From: Actinomadura viridilutea
Lineage (GTDB): Bacteria > Actinomycetota > Actinomycetes > Streptosporangiales > Streptosporangiaceae
Length of the DNA: 64,000 bases
NCBI GenBank assembly: GCA_003001795.1
Contig: PVNI01000010.1
Location: 160,882 to 224,881, forward strand
Direction: 5' to 3'
Position numbers and translations under genes: made by a program. The notes below the pieces were generated by a model, which worked only from the letters and a program-made list of their open reading frames with translations, had not been told where the DNA came from and searched no databases. Of the stretch, positions 55,602 through 63,940 are shown piece by piece. Each line of letters starts with the position of its first letter. Positions within the stretch are counted from its first letter, which is position 1.

Positions 55602-57794
55602 ATGGCCACGTTCCTGTATCGGCTCGCCCGCCTCTCGTACAGGAGGCGGAGGCTCGTCGCCCTGCTCTGGGCGGGGCTGCTGGCGCTGTCCGCCGTCGCC
55701 GCCGCCACGCTGAGCGGACCGACCGCGAGCGACTTCTCCATGCCCGGCACCGAGTCGCAGCGGACGATCGACGTCCTGCGCAAGCGGATGCCGCAGGTGC
55801 GGGCGGAGGCGGCGACCGCGCGCCTGGTGTTCGCCGCCCCCGAGGGCGGCACGCTCACCTCCGGGGCGAACCGGGCCGCCGTCGAGCAGGTGGTCGGCAG
55901 GCTGAGGACCGCCCCGCAGGTGGCGAACGTGGCCGACCCGTTCCAGGCCGGGGCCGTCTCCCCGGACGGCAGGATCGCCTACGCCCAGGTCACCTACCGG
56001 GTGACCCCGATCGACGTGACCGATGAGGCCCGCGACGCGCTCGACAAGGCCGCCGAGCCGGGACGCGCCGCGGGGCTGACCGTCGAGATGGGCGGCCCCG
56101 CAACCGAGGGCCTTCCCGCGCAGAGCGCCGGCGAGGTCATCGGTCTGGCCGTCGCCGCCGTGGTGCTTCTGATCACGTTCGGGTCGCTGATCGCGGCCGG
56201 GCTGCCGCTGCTCAACGCGGTCCTCGGCGTGGGCATCGCCATGGCCGGCATCACTGCCGCGACCGGCCTGGTGGACATGAGCTCCACCACCCCGACGCTG
56301 GCGCTGATGCTCGGCCTCGCCGTGGCGATCGACTACGCGCTGTTCATCGTCTCCCGCTACCGGCACGAGCTGCGGGCGGGCCGCGACGGCGAGGAGGCCG
56401 CGGGCCGCGCGGTGGGCACCGCCGGCTCGGCGGTGGTGTTCGCCGGGCTGACCGTCGTCATCGCGCTGGCCGGCCTGGCCGTGGTCGACATCCCCATCCT
56501 CACCGAGATGGGCGTCGCCGCCGGGTTCGCCGTCGCCGTGGCCGTGCTCATCGCGCTCAGCCTGCTGCCCGCGCTGCTCGGCTTCGCCGGGGACCGCGTG
56601 CTCGGCGGCCGCATCCCCGGGCTGCGCGGCGGCCACGGCGGCGCCCGGGCGCCGATGGGGGAGCGGTGGGCCCGGTTCGTCGTGCGCCGCCCGCTGCCGG
56701 TGCTGCTGCTCGCCGTCGTCGGCATGGGCGCGGTGGCCGCGCCGGCGCTGGACCTGCGGCTCGGCCTGCCCGGCGACGAGAGCAAGCCGTCGCACACCAC
56801 CCAGCGCAAGGCCTACGACCTGCTCAGCCAGGGCTTCGGGCCCGGGTTCAACGGGCCGCTCATGGTGGTGGTGGACGGGCCGAACGCCGCGGCGGCCGCG
56901 CAGCGGTTCACCGAACGCATCCAGGGCCTGGGCGGCGTGGCCGTCGTGACGCCCGCGGCCGCCGACCGCGCCGGGGACACGGCCGTGATGACGGTCGTGC
57001 CGAAGAGCGGACCCGGCGACAAGGCCACCGAGGACCTCGTCCAGCGCATCCGCGACCTGCCGGCCGTCGGCGGCGCCGAGGCGCTGGTCACCGGGACGAC
57101 CGCCATGAACATCGACGTGTCGGCCAAGCTGTCGGCGGCGCTGGCGCCCTACCTCGCGGTGGTCGTCGGACTGGCGTTCGTCCTGCTGACGCTGGTGTTC
57201 CGGTCGATCGTGGTGCCGCTGAAGGCCGCCCTCGGCTTCCTGCTGTCGGTGGCCGCGACGTTCGGCGCCGTGGTCGCGGTGTTCCAGTGGGGCTGGCTCG
57301 CCGAGCCGCTCGGCGTCGACCAGACCGGCCCGATCATCAGCATCATGCCGATCTTCCTGATCGGGGTGGTGTTCGGGCTGGCCATGGACTACCAGGTGTT
57401 CCTGGTGACCCGGATGCGCGAGGAGCACGTGCACGGCGCCGCGCCCGGGGACGCGGTGGTCACCGGGTTCCGGTACGGCGCCCGGGTGGTCGCCGCGGCC
57501 GCCGTCATCATGATCGCCGTGTTCGCCGGGTTCGTCACGGCGGACGAACCCATGATCAAGATGATGGGGTTCGCGCTGGCGGCCGGGGTGGCCTTCGACG
57601 CCTTCGTCGTCCGGATGGTGATCGTGCCCGCGGTGATGGCCCTGCTCGGCCGCGCCGCCTGGTGGCTGCCGTCCTGGCTGGACCGGATCCTGCCGGACGT
57701 CGACGTCGAGGGGGAGAAGCTGCGGCGGCTGCTCGGCGAACGGCCCGCCGACGCGCCCGACCACCGGGAGCCGCAGCCCGCCGGCCCCGCCTGA
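55602..57794 (+). CDS. MMPL/RND-family membrane transporter
   Basis: The 730-residue protein has the MmpL layout: helix 1 (about 18-40), a first extracytoplasmic porter domain (about 45-180), helices 2-6 with LGLAVAIDYALFIVSRYRHEL, a central cytoplasmic loop, helix 7, a second porter domain, and helices 8-12 with GVVFGLAMDYQVFLVTRMREEH. The Asp-Tyr pairs in helices 4 and 10 are the proton relay. Actinobacterial homologues export lipids, siderophores or drugs. ATG 55602 (MATFLYRLARLSYRRRR) is typical; ATG 55590 adds four residues. The preceding TetR gene is broken, so expression may be constitutive. It ends before a 15-bp-stem terminator. Confidence 0.93.
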   Translation: MATFLYRLARLSYRRRRLVALLWAGLLALSAVAAATLSGPTASDFSMPGTESQRTIDVLRKRMPQVRAEAATARLVFAAPEGGTLTSGANRAAVEQVVGRLRTAPQVANVADPFQAGAVSPDGRIAYAQVTYRVTPIDVTDEARDALDKAAEPGRAAGLTVEMGGPATEGLPAQSAGEVIGLAVAAVVLLITFGSLIAAGLPLLNAVLGVGIAMAGITAATGLVDMSSTTPTLALMLGLAVAIDYALFIVSRYRHELRAGRDGEEAAGRAVGTAGSAVVFAGLTVVIALAGLAVVDIPILTEMGVAAGFAVAVAVLIALSLLPALLGFAGDRVLGGRIPGLRGGHGGARAPMGERWARFVVRRPLPVLLLAVVGMGAVAAPALDLRLGLPGDESKPSHTTQRKAYDLLSQGFGPGFNGPLMVVVDGPNAAAAAQRFTERIQGLGGVAVVTPAAADRAGDTAVMTVVPKSGPGDKATEDLVQRIRDLPAVGGAEALVTGTTAMNIDVSAKLSAALAPYLAVVVGLAFVLLTLVFRSIVVPLKAALGFLLSVAATFGAVVAVFQWGWLAEPLGVDQTGPIISIMPIFLIGVVFGLAMDYQVFLVTRMREEHVHGAAPGDAVVTGFRYGARVVAAAAVIMIAVFAGFVTADEPMIKMMGFALAAGVAFDAFVVRMVIVPAVMALLGRAAWWLPSWLDRILPDVDVEGEKLRRLLGERPADAPDHREPQPAGPA

Positions 57795-57798
57795 CCGC

Positions 57799-57838
57799 CC
57801 GGGAGGACGCCCGCCGCGGCGGCCGGGCGTCCTCCCGG
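57799..57838. terminator. Bidirectional terminator between MMPL and baeRF genes
   Basis: CCGGGAGGACGCCCG (57799-57813) and CGGGCGTCCTCCCGG (57824-57838) form a perfect 15-bp stem with a 10-nt loop between convergent genes. Confidence 0.88.
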
Positions 57839-57888
57839 CCCGCTGCCGTGTGCGTACGGGACCGTGCGGCGGGACCGCGTCGGACGGC

Positions 57889-59001
57889 TCAGGCGGCGAT
57901 CGTGTAGCGCAGGACCGCGCCCACGCCGAGCCCCGCGTACGGCTCGTCCGGCGGCACGATGAACAGCTCCCCGTCGGCGCACGCGGCGGCGCGGATCAAC
58001 GCCGCGTCGGCGCGGTCCTGCACGGGGTCGTCGACGCCGCTCTCGCGCAGCTCGTCGGCGGTCAGGGCCAGGTCGCCGGGCCGGGGCCCCACCCACAGCC
58101 GGGCCGGGGAGAACGGGTCGTCGTCCAGCAGCAGGCATTCGACCTGGCCGCGGCGCAGCGCCTGCACGGTGGCGGGCAGGCCCGCGACCGCGCGCTGCCC
58201 GTGGGCCAGCTCGCGTTCGAACCTCTCCGCGACCGCGCCGACCCGCTCGGTGCGCTTGAGGTCGAGGATGCGGCGGATCTCGGCGTCCAGCGCCGCGCCG
58301 TCGGCCCCGTCGGCGCGGGAGCCGCGGTCGGCCTCGACGGTCCGGCCCCGCAGCCTCTCGGAGATCTCCTCCAGCACCGCGCCGCGCGCCTGGACGTCCC
58401 CGGCGATCACGACGGCCTCGGCGCCGCACCGCTCGGCCGCGTGGTCGACCTCGCGGCCCACCTTCTTGGCGTTGGCCTTCCACGCCATCGCGGCCGCGCG
58501 CTGGAACCGCGACTGGTTCCAGTCGCCGGCCTTGGTCTTGCGGATCGGGTACTCCTCGTCGCCCTCGACCTCGATGACGCGCCGCCGCCCGTCCGCGGTC
58601 ACGCAGCAGATCTCCCCGCCGCGGCGGTCGACCAGCACCCGCACGTACGGCAGCCGCTCGCCGCGCGCCGCCAGGCAGGGCAGCACGTGCGGCAGCGGCG
58701 CCATCCGGGCCAGCGAGACGGCCGGGGGACCGGGCAGCCGCTCGGCGAGCGCGACCTCGCCGTCCGCCGCGAAGATCGCCATTCCGGCGGAGCGGCGCGC
58801 GTGCAGGTCGTCCAGCACGGTCTCCTCGACGGCCCGCAGCGTGTCGCGGGGCGCCCCCTGCTCCTCCAGGTGCGCGCGCAGCGCCCGCCACCGCAGCTCG
58901 GCGGCCTTGGACACGTCCTCGGTGGTGCGGGTCAGGTCCACGTACACGGAGACGTACGGGCCCGACCGGCGATACAGCGGTTTGAGGAAAGTGAGATCCA
59001 T
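57889..59001 (-). CDS. Rv2629-like baeRF (bacterial eRF1-like) domain protein
   Basis: This 370-residue protein resembles the actinobacterial Rv2629/baeRF2 group, distant relatives of archaeal and eukaryotic release factor eRF1 and the Vms1 hydrolase. Recognisable parts are PYVSVYVDLTRTTEDVSKA near the start, PYVRVLVDRRGGEICCVT, the GDWNQSRFQRAAAMAWKANA segment that corresponds to the release-factor active loop region, and AEAVVIAGDVQARGAVLEEI. A role in ribosome rescue or dormancy stress is inferred from relatives. The start at 59001 is supported by length; upstream lie repeated ACGTCAA elements (59020-59039). It is divergent from the DUF5709 gene. Confidence 0.8.
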   Translation of the reverse strand: MDLTFLKPLYRRSGPYVSVYVDLTRTTEDVSKAAELRWRALRAHLEEQGAPRDTLRAVEETVLDDLHARRSAGMAIFAADGEVALAERLPGPPAVSLARMAPLPHVLPCLAARGERLPYVRVLVDRRGGEICCVTADGRRRVIEVEGDEEYPIRKTKAGDWNQSRFQRAAAMAWKANAKKVGREVDHAAERCGAEAVVIAGDVQARGAVLEEISERLRGRTVEADRGSRADGADGAALDAEIRRILDLKRTERVGAVAERFERELAHGQRAVAGLPATVQALRRGQVECLLLDDDPFSPARLWVGPRPGDLALTADELRESGVDDPVQDRADAALIRAAACADGELFIVPPDEPYAGLGVGAVLRYTIAA

Positions 59002-59019
59002 GCGGCGGCTGTACCCGTG

Positions 59020-59039
59020 ACGTCCACGTCAAACGTCAA
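59020..59039. repeat. Three head-to-tail ACGTC(C/A) repeats upstream of baeRF gene
   Basis: ACGTCC, ACGTCAA and ACGTCAA occur in tandem at 59020, 59026 and 59033. Read on the minus strand they give TTGACG twice in succession, which could act as alternative -35 elements for the baeRF gene 19-38 bp away. Rest of the 312-bp divergent region (59002-59313) shows nothing else distinctive. Confidence 0.5.
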
Positions 59040-59313
59040 ATGCACACCATCGCGGGGCAATGCGCCTGGGCCGGGCCGCCCGGCCCGCGGACCGGCCGCG
59101 GCGGCGGCACCGGCCGAGCCGTCCACCCCCTCGTGCCGCGCAGAGCAGCCAGGGCAGGCGATCGTCTCGCGGGAGCGTTCGCGTCGATCCCGCCCGCCTG
59201 GGGCGAACGCGCACCTGACGCCCTGACCCGAGCATCGAAGGCGAATCATGCGGCAAACGGCGGGTAACGGAGGGGAGATCGAGGAGACGACTCCACCGGC
59301 GAAAGGGGACGCC

Positions 59314-59715
59314 ATGACCGAGGACATCGCGGGCGGCGACCCGGAGCGGCGATACACCTCCAGTCCCGAGGACGAGGGCATCCCCGACCTGCAGGACGGC
59401 ACCCCCGGGCAGCGGTGGGCCGAGGACCCGCAGGAGGCCGCCGTCCCCGGCGACCGGCCCATGGCCCTCGACGAGTTCGGGATGACCGAGGAGGAGATGC
59501 GCCAGGGCGAATCCCTCGACATGCGGCTGGCGCGCGAAGAACCCGACATCGCCGAGGCGCCGCCGGACGAGCCGTACCGGCCCGCCGGCCGCATCGTCGA
59601 GGAAGACGAGGGCGTCCGCCCCGACACCGAGGACGAGGCCGTCGCCTACGACGTGGGCCCCGACGGCGGCGGCTACAGCGCCGAGGAACGCGCCATGCGC
59701 ATCGAAGACGAATAG
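59314..59715 (+). CDS. DUF5709-type acidic protein
   Basis: This 133-residue, strongly acidic, hydrophilic protein has SPEDEGIPDLQDGTPG, ESLDMRLAREEPDI and YSAEERAMRIEDE, matching the actinobacterial DUF5709 pattern (short SLDxRLxxExPD core). It is probably intrinsically disordered and cytoplasmic, with unknown function; relatives often appear among stress-induced genes. ATG 59314 is chosen because AAGGGG lies 6-7 bases upstream; ATG 59248 is an alternative with a weaker site. It is divergent from the baeRF gene and 147 bp before the SARP regulator. Confidence 0.75.
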   Translation: MTEDIAGGDPERRYTSSPEDEGIPDLQDGTPGQRWAEDPQEAAVPGDRPMALDEFGMTEEEMRQGESLDMRLAREEPDIAEAPPDEPYRPAGRIVEEDEGVRPDTEDEAVAYDVGPDGGGYSAEERAMRIEDE

Positions 59716-59862
59716 CCCGGACACCCGCATAGCCCGGACACCCGCAGAACGACGGCCCGAGACGGGGCCGCCCACCCGGTCGCCGTCCCAAGTAGCCGGA
59801 CGATCGGCACGGTTCCGGCACCGGTCCCCACAGGAGACAATGGCGACTGGAAGGGGGACCGC

Positions 59863-62800
59863 CTGCGCATCGGCATCCTTGGCCCGCTCGACGTGCGAGA
59901 CGGGGGCTCGGGACGACCCGTGCCGTTGAACGGCCCCCGATTGCGCACCCTGCTGATCCGCCTGGCCGTGGACCCGGGCCGTTGGGTGCCGGTCGAACGA
60001 CTCCTCGACGACATCTGGGACGGCGCCCCTCCCACCGGAGGCGCGGGCGCGCTGCACGCACTCGTGTCCCGGCTGCGCGCCGCCGCCGGACGCGGCCTCG
60101 TCGAACACGGACCGCCCGGATACCGGCTCGCTATCGACCCGGGCGACGTCGACGCGGTCGCCTTCGAACGGCTCACCGCCGCCGCGCGCGCCTGCACAGA
60201 CCCGGCCCGCCGCGCCGAACAGCTGCGCACCGCCCTGAAACTGTGGCGGGGCCCAGCGCTCGCCGACGTCGCCGACGCCGAGTTCGCCGCCGCAGCCATC
60301 ACCCGGCTGGAGGGCCTGCGCCTGACCGCGATCGAGGACCGCATCGAGGCCGACCTGGCGGTCGGCGACCCCGCCGACCTCGTCCCGGAGCTGGAGGCGC
60401 TCACCGTCGCGCACCCGCTGCGCGAACGGCTGCGCGGGCAGCTGATGCGCGTGCTGTACGCGACCGGACGGCAGGCCGAAGCCCTCACCGTGTACGAGGA
60501 GACCCGCCGGACCCTCGCCGACCGCCTCGGCGTCGACCCGTCGCCGGAGCTGGCGGAGCTGCACCTGGCCATCCTGCGCCGCGACCCGGCCCTCGCCCGC
60601 CCCGCCCGGGACCGTCCCGCGGCGGCGACGGCCGGCGCTCCCGCGGCGGCCGTCGAGCACGCCTTCGCGGCGCCGTCGGCGACCGAGACGCCGAGCCGGC
60701 GCCGTACGAACCTGCCGGCCCAGCTCACCAGCTTCGTCGGACGCGAGGAGGAGTCGCGGCAGGTCGCCAAGCTGCTGCGGGAGTCGCGCCTGGTCACCCT
60801 GACCGGCCCCGGCGGCGCGGGCAAGACCCGGCTGGCCTGCGAGGCCGCCGCCCCGCTGGTCGACGTCACCCCCGACGGCGTGTGGTTCGTCCCGCTGGCG
60901 TCGGTGAGCGCCGCCGGCGACGTGTGCCCCGCCGTGCTGGCCGCCCTCGACCTGGTCGAACCGGTCCGCTCCAGCACCGAGACGCGGTCCCCGGCCCGCT
61001 CCCTGGACCGGCTCGTCGACGCCCTCGCGTCCTGGGACGCCCTGCTCGTCCTCGACAACTGCGAGCACCTCGTCGAGGCCGCGGCGGAACTGGCCGACCG
61101 GCTGCTCGCCGCCGCCCCGAACGTGCGGATCCTCGCCACCAGCCGCGAACCGCTCGGCATCACCGGCGAGTCGCTGTGCCCGGTGCCGTCCCTGCCCCTG
61201 CCGCCGCCCGACGCCGACCCGCGGGAGGCCGTGCGGCACGCCTCCGTCCGCCTGCTCGCCGACCGGGCGGCGGCCGTCCGCCCCGGCTTCACCGTCGACG
61301 ACGAGACCGTCGGCCCCGTCGTCGCCATCTGCCGCGCCCTCGACGGCATCCCGCTGGCGATCGAGCTGGCCGCCGCCCGCATGCGCGCCCTGACCCCCGC
61401 GCAGGTCGCCGACCGCCTCGGCGACCGCTTCCGGCTGCTGACCGCGGGCAGCCGCGCGGCGATGCCCCGGCACCGCACCCTGCGCGCGGTGGTCGACTGG
61501 AGCTGGGACCTGCTGGACGAGGCCGAACGCGCCGTCCTGCGCCGCCTGTCGGTGTTCGCGGGCGGCGCCGCCCCGGAGGCCGCCGTGCGCGTGTGCGCGT
61601 CCCCCGCCGGGGCGGGCGGCCCGGACGCCGACGACGTGCTCGACGTGATCGCCTCGCTGGTCGAGAAGTCCCTGGTGATGGCGGAAGGCGCCACCGAGGT
61701 CCGCTACCGGCTGCTGGAGACCGTGCGCGTGTACGCGGACGAACGCCTCGCCGAAGCGGGCGAAGGCGACCGCGTCCGCGACGCGCACGCCGCCTACTAC
61801 CTGGAACTCGCCGAACGCGCCGAACCGGAGCTGCGCGGCCGCGACCAGCTGCTCTGGGGCGACCGCCTGGCCGCCGAACACGACAACTGCGTCGCCGCGC
61901 TCCGCCACGTCGTCCGCACCCGCGACGTCCGCACCGGGCTGCGGCTCGTGGCCGCGCTGACCTGGTTCTGGTTCATGCGCGACCTGGAGATGGAGGGCGG
62001 CGTCTGGGCCATCGCCGTCCGGGATCTGGCGGGCCCCACCGCGCCACCGGGCCTGGAGGAGCAGTACGCCATCTGCTTCCTCCTCGCCTCCCTGGTGGGC
62101 AAGATCCAGGACGAGCAGGGGTTCCCCACCCAGGAGGACATGCGCGACACGCTGAAAGACGCCCTCCGCCTCGTGCCGCCCAATCCGAGGCACCCGGTCC
62201 TGCACCTGGCCGAGCCGCTGCTGGGGCTCGTCTCGGGACGGCAGGAGGACGCCCGGCGGCTGCTGGGCGGCGTCGAACGCCATCCCGACCCGTGGGGCCG
62301 GTCGATGGGGCTCGCCCTGCGCGGCGAGTTGGGCCTGCACGCCGGAGAGATCGACGCCGCGTTCGCCGACATGAGCGCCGGATACGAGGGCTTCCGCGCC
62401 ATCGGCGACCGCATGGGCATGCTGATCGGGCTCGGCGGACTCACCGAGGTCGCCCTCGCTCGCGGCGAGGCCGAGACCGCCCTGCGCTTCGTCGAGGAGG
62501 CGCTCGGCTACTCGTCCCTGGGAGTGAACCCCGAACTGGGCGCCACGCTGCTCACGCACCTGGGCCGCATCCACGCGGAGCTCGGCGAAGTGGAACGCGG
62601 CCGCCGGGAGATCCGGGAGGGCGTCCAGAGCCAGATACGGATCGGGCAGCACGCCGACGCGACGATCGGCTACCTGGCGCTGTGCGAGCTGAGCCGCCGC
62701 ACCGGGGATCTGGCGGACGCGCGCGCCCTGCTGGACGAGGCCCTCGCCATGGTGGAGCCGCGCATGGGCCGCGCGGACTACGTGCAGCCGACCGCCCTCA

Positions 62801-63159
62801 CGTTCAGCAAACTCGGCTGCCTGGCAGCACAGGAGGGCGACCTGGCCGCCGCGGAACAGTGGCATGCCCGGGCCATGGAGGTGGCGCGCAACGCGGTCTG
62901 GCTGAGCAACCAGGCGCTCGCGACCCTCGTCGAGGGCCTGGCCGCGCTCGCCTCCGCGCGCGGCGACCACCGCAGGGCCGCCGAACTGCTCGGCACGGCC
63001 CGCACGCTCCACGGCTACCACGACCGGACGAGCTTCGACGTCCGCCGCACCGAGACCGCCGCCACCGCCGCCCTCGGGGAGACCGAGTACTCGGTGGCAT
63101 ACGAGAAGGGGCGCTCCGTCACCCGTGAGGCCGCCCTCACCCTGACCCCCGCCTCCTGA
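59863..63159 (+). CDS. SARP (AfsR/BTAD)-family regulator with NTPase and TPR domains, CTG start
   Basis: This regulator of about 1098 residues has an OmpR-type winged helix (about 1-90; RIGILGPLDVRDG, LNGPRLRTLLIRLAVDPG), a BTAD helical domain (about 95-245), an STAND-type NTPase with GPGGAGKT (315-322) and LLVLDNCEHL, and a TPR-rich C-terminus (about 650-1098). It resembles AfsR-like activators that sense a nucleotide- or protein-borne signal and bind heptameric direct repeats. The first strand, RIGILGPL, is invariant in the family and is in frame only from a CTG at 59863, four bases after AAGGGGGA. The first ATG/GTG start (59893) would truncate the DNA-binding domain. A candidate SARP-like box lies 260 bp past the stop. 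Confidence 0.92.
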   Translation: MRIGILGPLDVRDGGSGRPVPLNGPRLRTLLIRLAVDPGRWVPVERLLDDIWDGAPPTGGAGALHALVSRLRAAAGRGLVEHGPPGYRLAIDPGDVDAVAFERLTAAARACTDPARRAEQLRTALKLWRGPALADVADAEFAAAAITRLEGLRLTAIEDRIEADLAVGDPADLVPELEALTVAHPLRERLRGQLMRVLYATGRQAEALTVYEETRRTLADRLGVDPSPELAELHLAILRRDPALARPARDRPAAATAGAPAAAVEHAFAAPSATETPSRRRTNLPAQLTSFVGREEESRQVAKLLRESRLVTLTGPGGAGKTRLACEAAAPLVDVTPDGVWFVPLASVSAAGDVCPAVLAALDLVEPVRSSTETRSPARSLDRLVDALASWDALLVLDNCEHLVEAAAELADRLLAAAPNVRILATSREPLGITGESLCPVPSLPLPPPDADPREAVRHASVRLLADRAAAVRPGFTVDDETVGPVVAICRALDGIPLAIELAAARMRALTPAQVADRLGDRFRLLTAGSRAAMPRHRTLRAVVDWSWDLLDEAERAVLRRLSVFAGGAAPEAAVRVCASPAGAGGPDADDVLDVIASLVEKSLVMAEGATEVRYRLLETVRVYADERLAEAGEGDRVRDAHAAYYLELAERAEPELRGRDQLLWGDRLAAEHDNCVAALRHVVRTRDVRTGLRLVAALTWFWFMRDLEMEGGVWAIAVRDLAGPTAPPGLEEQYAICFLLASLVGKIQDEQGFPTQEDMRDTLKDALRLVPPNPRHPVLHLAEPLLGLVSGRQEDARRLLGGVERHPDPWGRSMGLALRGELGLHAGEIDAAFADMSAGYEGFRAIGDRMGMLIGLGGLTEVALARGEAETALRFVEEALGYSSLGVNPELGATLLTHLGRIHAELGEVERGRREIREGVQSQIRIGQHADATIGYLALCELSRRTGDLADARALLDEALAMVEPRMGRADYVQPTALTFSKLGCLAAQEGDLAAAEQWHARAMEVARNAVWLSNQALATLVEGLAALASARGDHRRAAELLGTARTLHGYHDRTSFDVRRTETAATAALGETEYSVAYEKGRSVTREAALTLTPAS

Positions 63160-63167
63160 ACCCTTCG

Positions 63168-63185
63168 CCCGCGGAAGACCGCGGG
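63168..63185 (+). terminator. Hairpin after the SARP regulator gene
   Basis: CCCGCGG (63168-63174) and CCGCGGG (63179-63185) form a 7-bp stem with an AAGA loop, 9 bp past the stop. No T-tract follows. Confidence 0.5.
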
Positions 63186-63418
63186 TCCGCAGGACGCGCC
63201 GGGCTCCGAGGTCAAGTGGGGAACCCCGCCGAGCGGGATACGGCGAAATCCCGCCCCGTCCAACGGCGCCGCCCAGTCGGGCCGGCCGCCGCGGCGGCAC
63301 GGCCGCACAAGCTCCAGCATCCCGGTTCGAGGCTCCTGAAAGCCGCTCGGCGCGTATCACGTATGTCATGTCCCGCCTTCCGTTCGGCTGTCATGCACGG
63401 CTCCAGGCTCGGGGCGCC

Positions 63419-63468
63419 CGCTGACGCGCCGCTGACACCGCGGGCGACCGCGCTGACATCCCGCTGAC
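63419..63468 (+). repeat. Four CGCTGAC heptamers with 11-bp periodicity (SARP-box-like)
   Basis: Exact CGCTGAC occurs at 63419, 63430, 63451 and 63462. Each pair is spaced 11 bp (7-bp unit plus 4-bp spacer), and the pairs are 21 bp apart. This is the geometry of SARP-bound direct repeats. It lies between the SARP gene (stop 63159) and rRNA promoters (from 63560). Confidence 0.7.
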
Positions 63469-63559
63469 GCGGGACTCGCCGCGAGCCGGACCGAAGGCAG
63501 CGAACCCGGCTGTGACCAGGCGGTTCTGGGGAGGAGGCGAAGACGCTGGAGCCCTTGAT

Positions 63560-63588
63560 TTGACGGGAGTTCCGCGACTGCCTAATGT
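63560..63588 (+). promoter_or_regulatory. rRNA operon promoter, distal (TTGACG-17-TAATGT)
   Basis: TTGACG at 63560-63565 and TAATGT at 63583-63588 have the consensus 17-bp spacing, the best housekeeping promoter in the window, about 400 bp upstream of the rRNA leader. Confidence 0.8.
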
Positions 63589-63603
63589 TCTTCCTGCCCC
63601 GAG

Positions 63604-63728
63604 GGGATGCGGGACGCCGGAAGCGGCGGACGGCCCCGGGGAATCCTCCCTCCCACTGGAAAACGGTTCGGGTTGTCGCCTGGGTCGTTGTAGTCTGGGA
63701 GGGTCGGCCCGGACGGGATGCGGGACGC
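63604..63728. repeat. Direct repeat of GGGATGCGGGACGC in the rRNA promoter region
   Basis: The 14-bp sequence occurs at 63604-63617 and 63715-63728, each just downstream of a promoter-like element, the second following TAGTCT at 63691-63696. Similar flanking sequence suggests duplicated promoter-leader modules. Confidence 0.7.
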
Positions 63729-63851
63729 TCTGGTGGAGCGGCCGGCCCGCGGGACTCCTCCGCTTGTTGATGTTGCTGGGCGGTGTGTGCCGTCTGGTGG
63801 CTGGTGTGCGGGGGGCCGGGCTGAGTCTGGATGCCGGACTGGTCGGTCTGG

Positions 63852-63879
63852 TTGACAGGCGGGAAGTTCCCGGTAGACT
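63852..63879 (+). promoter_or_regulatory. rRNA operon promoter, proximal (TTGACA-16-TAGACT)
   Basis: TTGACA (63852-63857) and TAGACT (63874-63879) are separated by 16 bp, about 65 bp before the conserved leader sequence. Confidence 0.8.
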
Positions 63880-63940
63880 TGAAGGGTTGCCCCGGGGCGG
63901 TGACTGCGAGAGCGGGATCCGCGCGGTGGGTGTCCGTTTC

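Noticed and set aside
59029..63369. Minus-strand open frame of 1446 codons opposite the SARP gene
   Set aside because: Composition is Gly/Val/His/Gln-rich with no domains; it is the usual antisense shadow of a high-GC gene, and the plus strand has a complete multi-domain protein.
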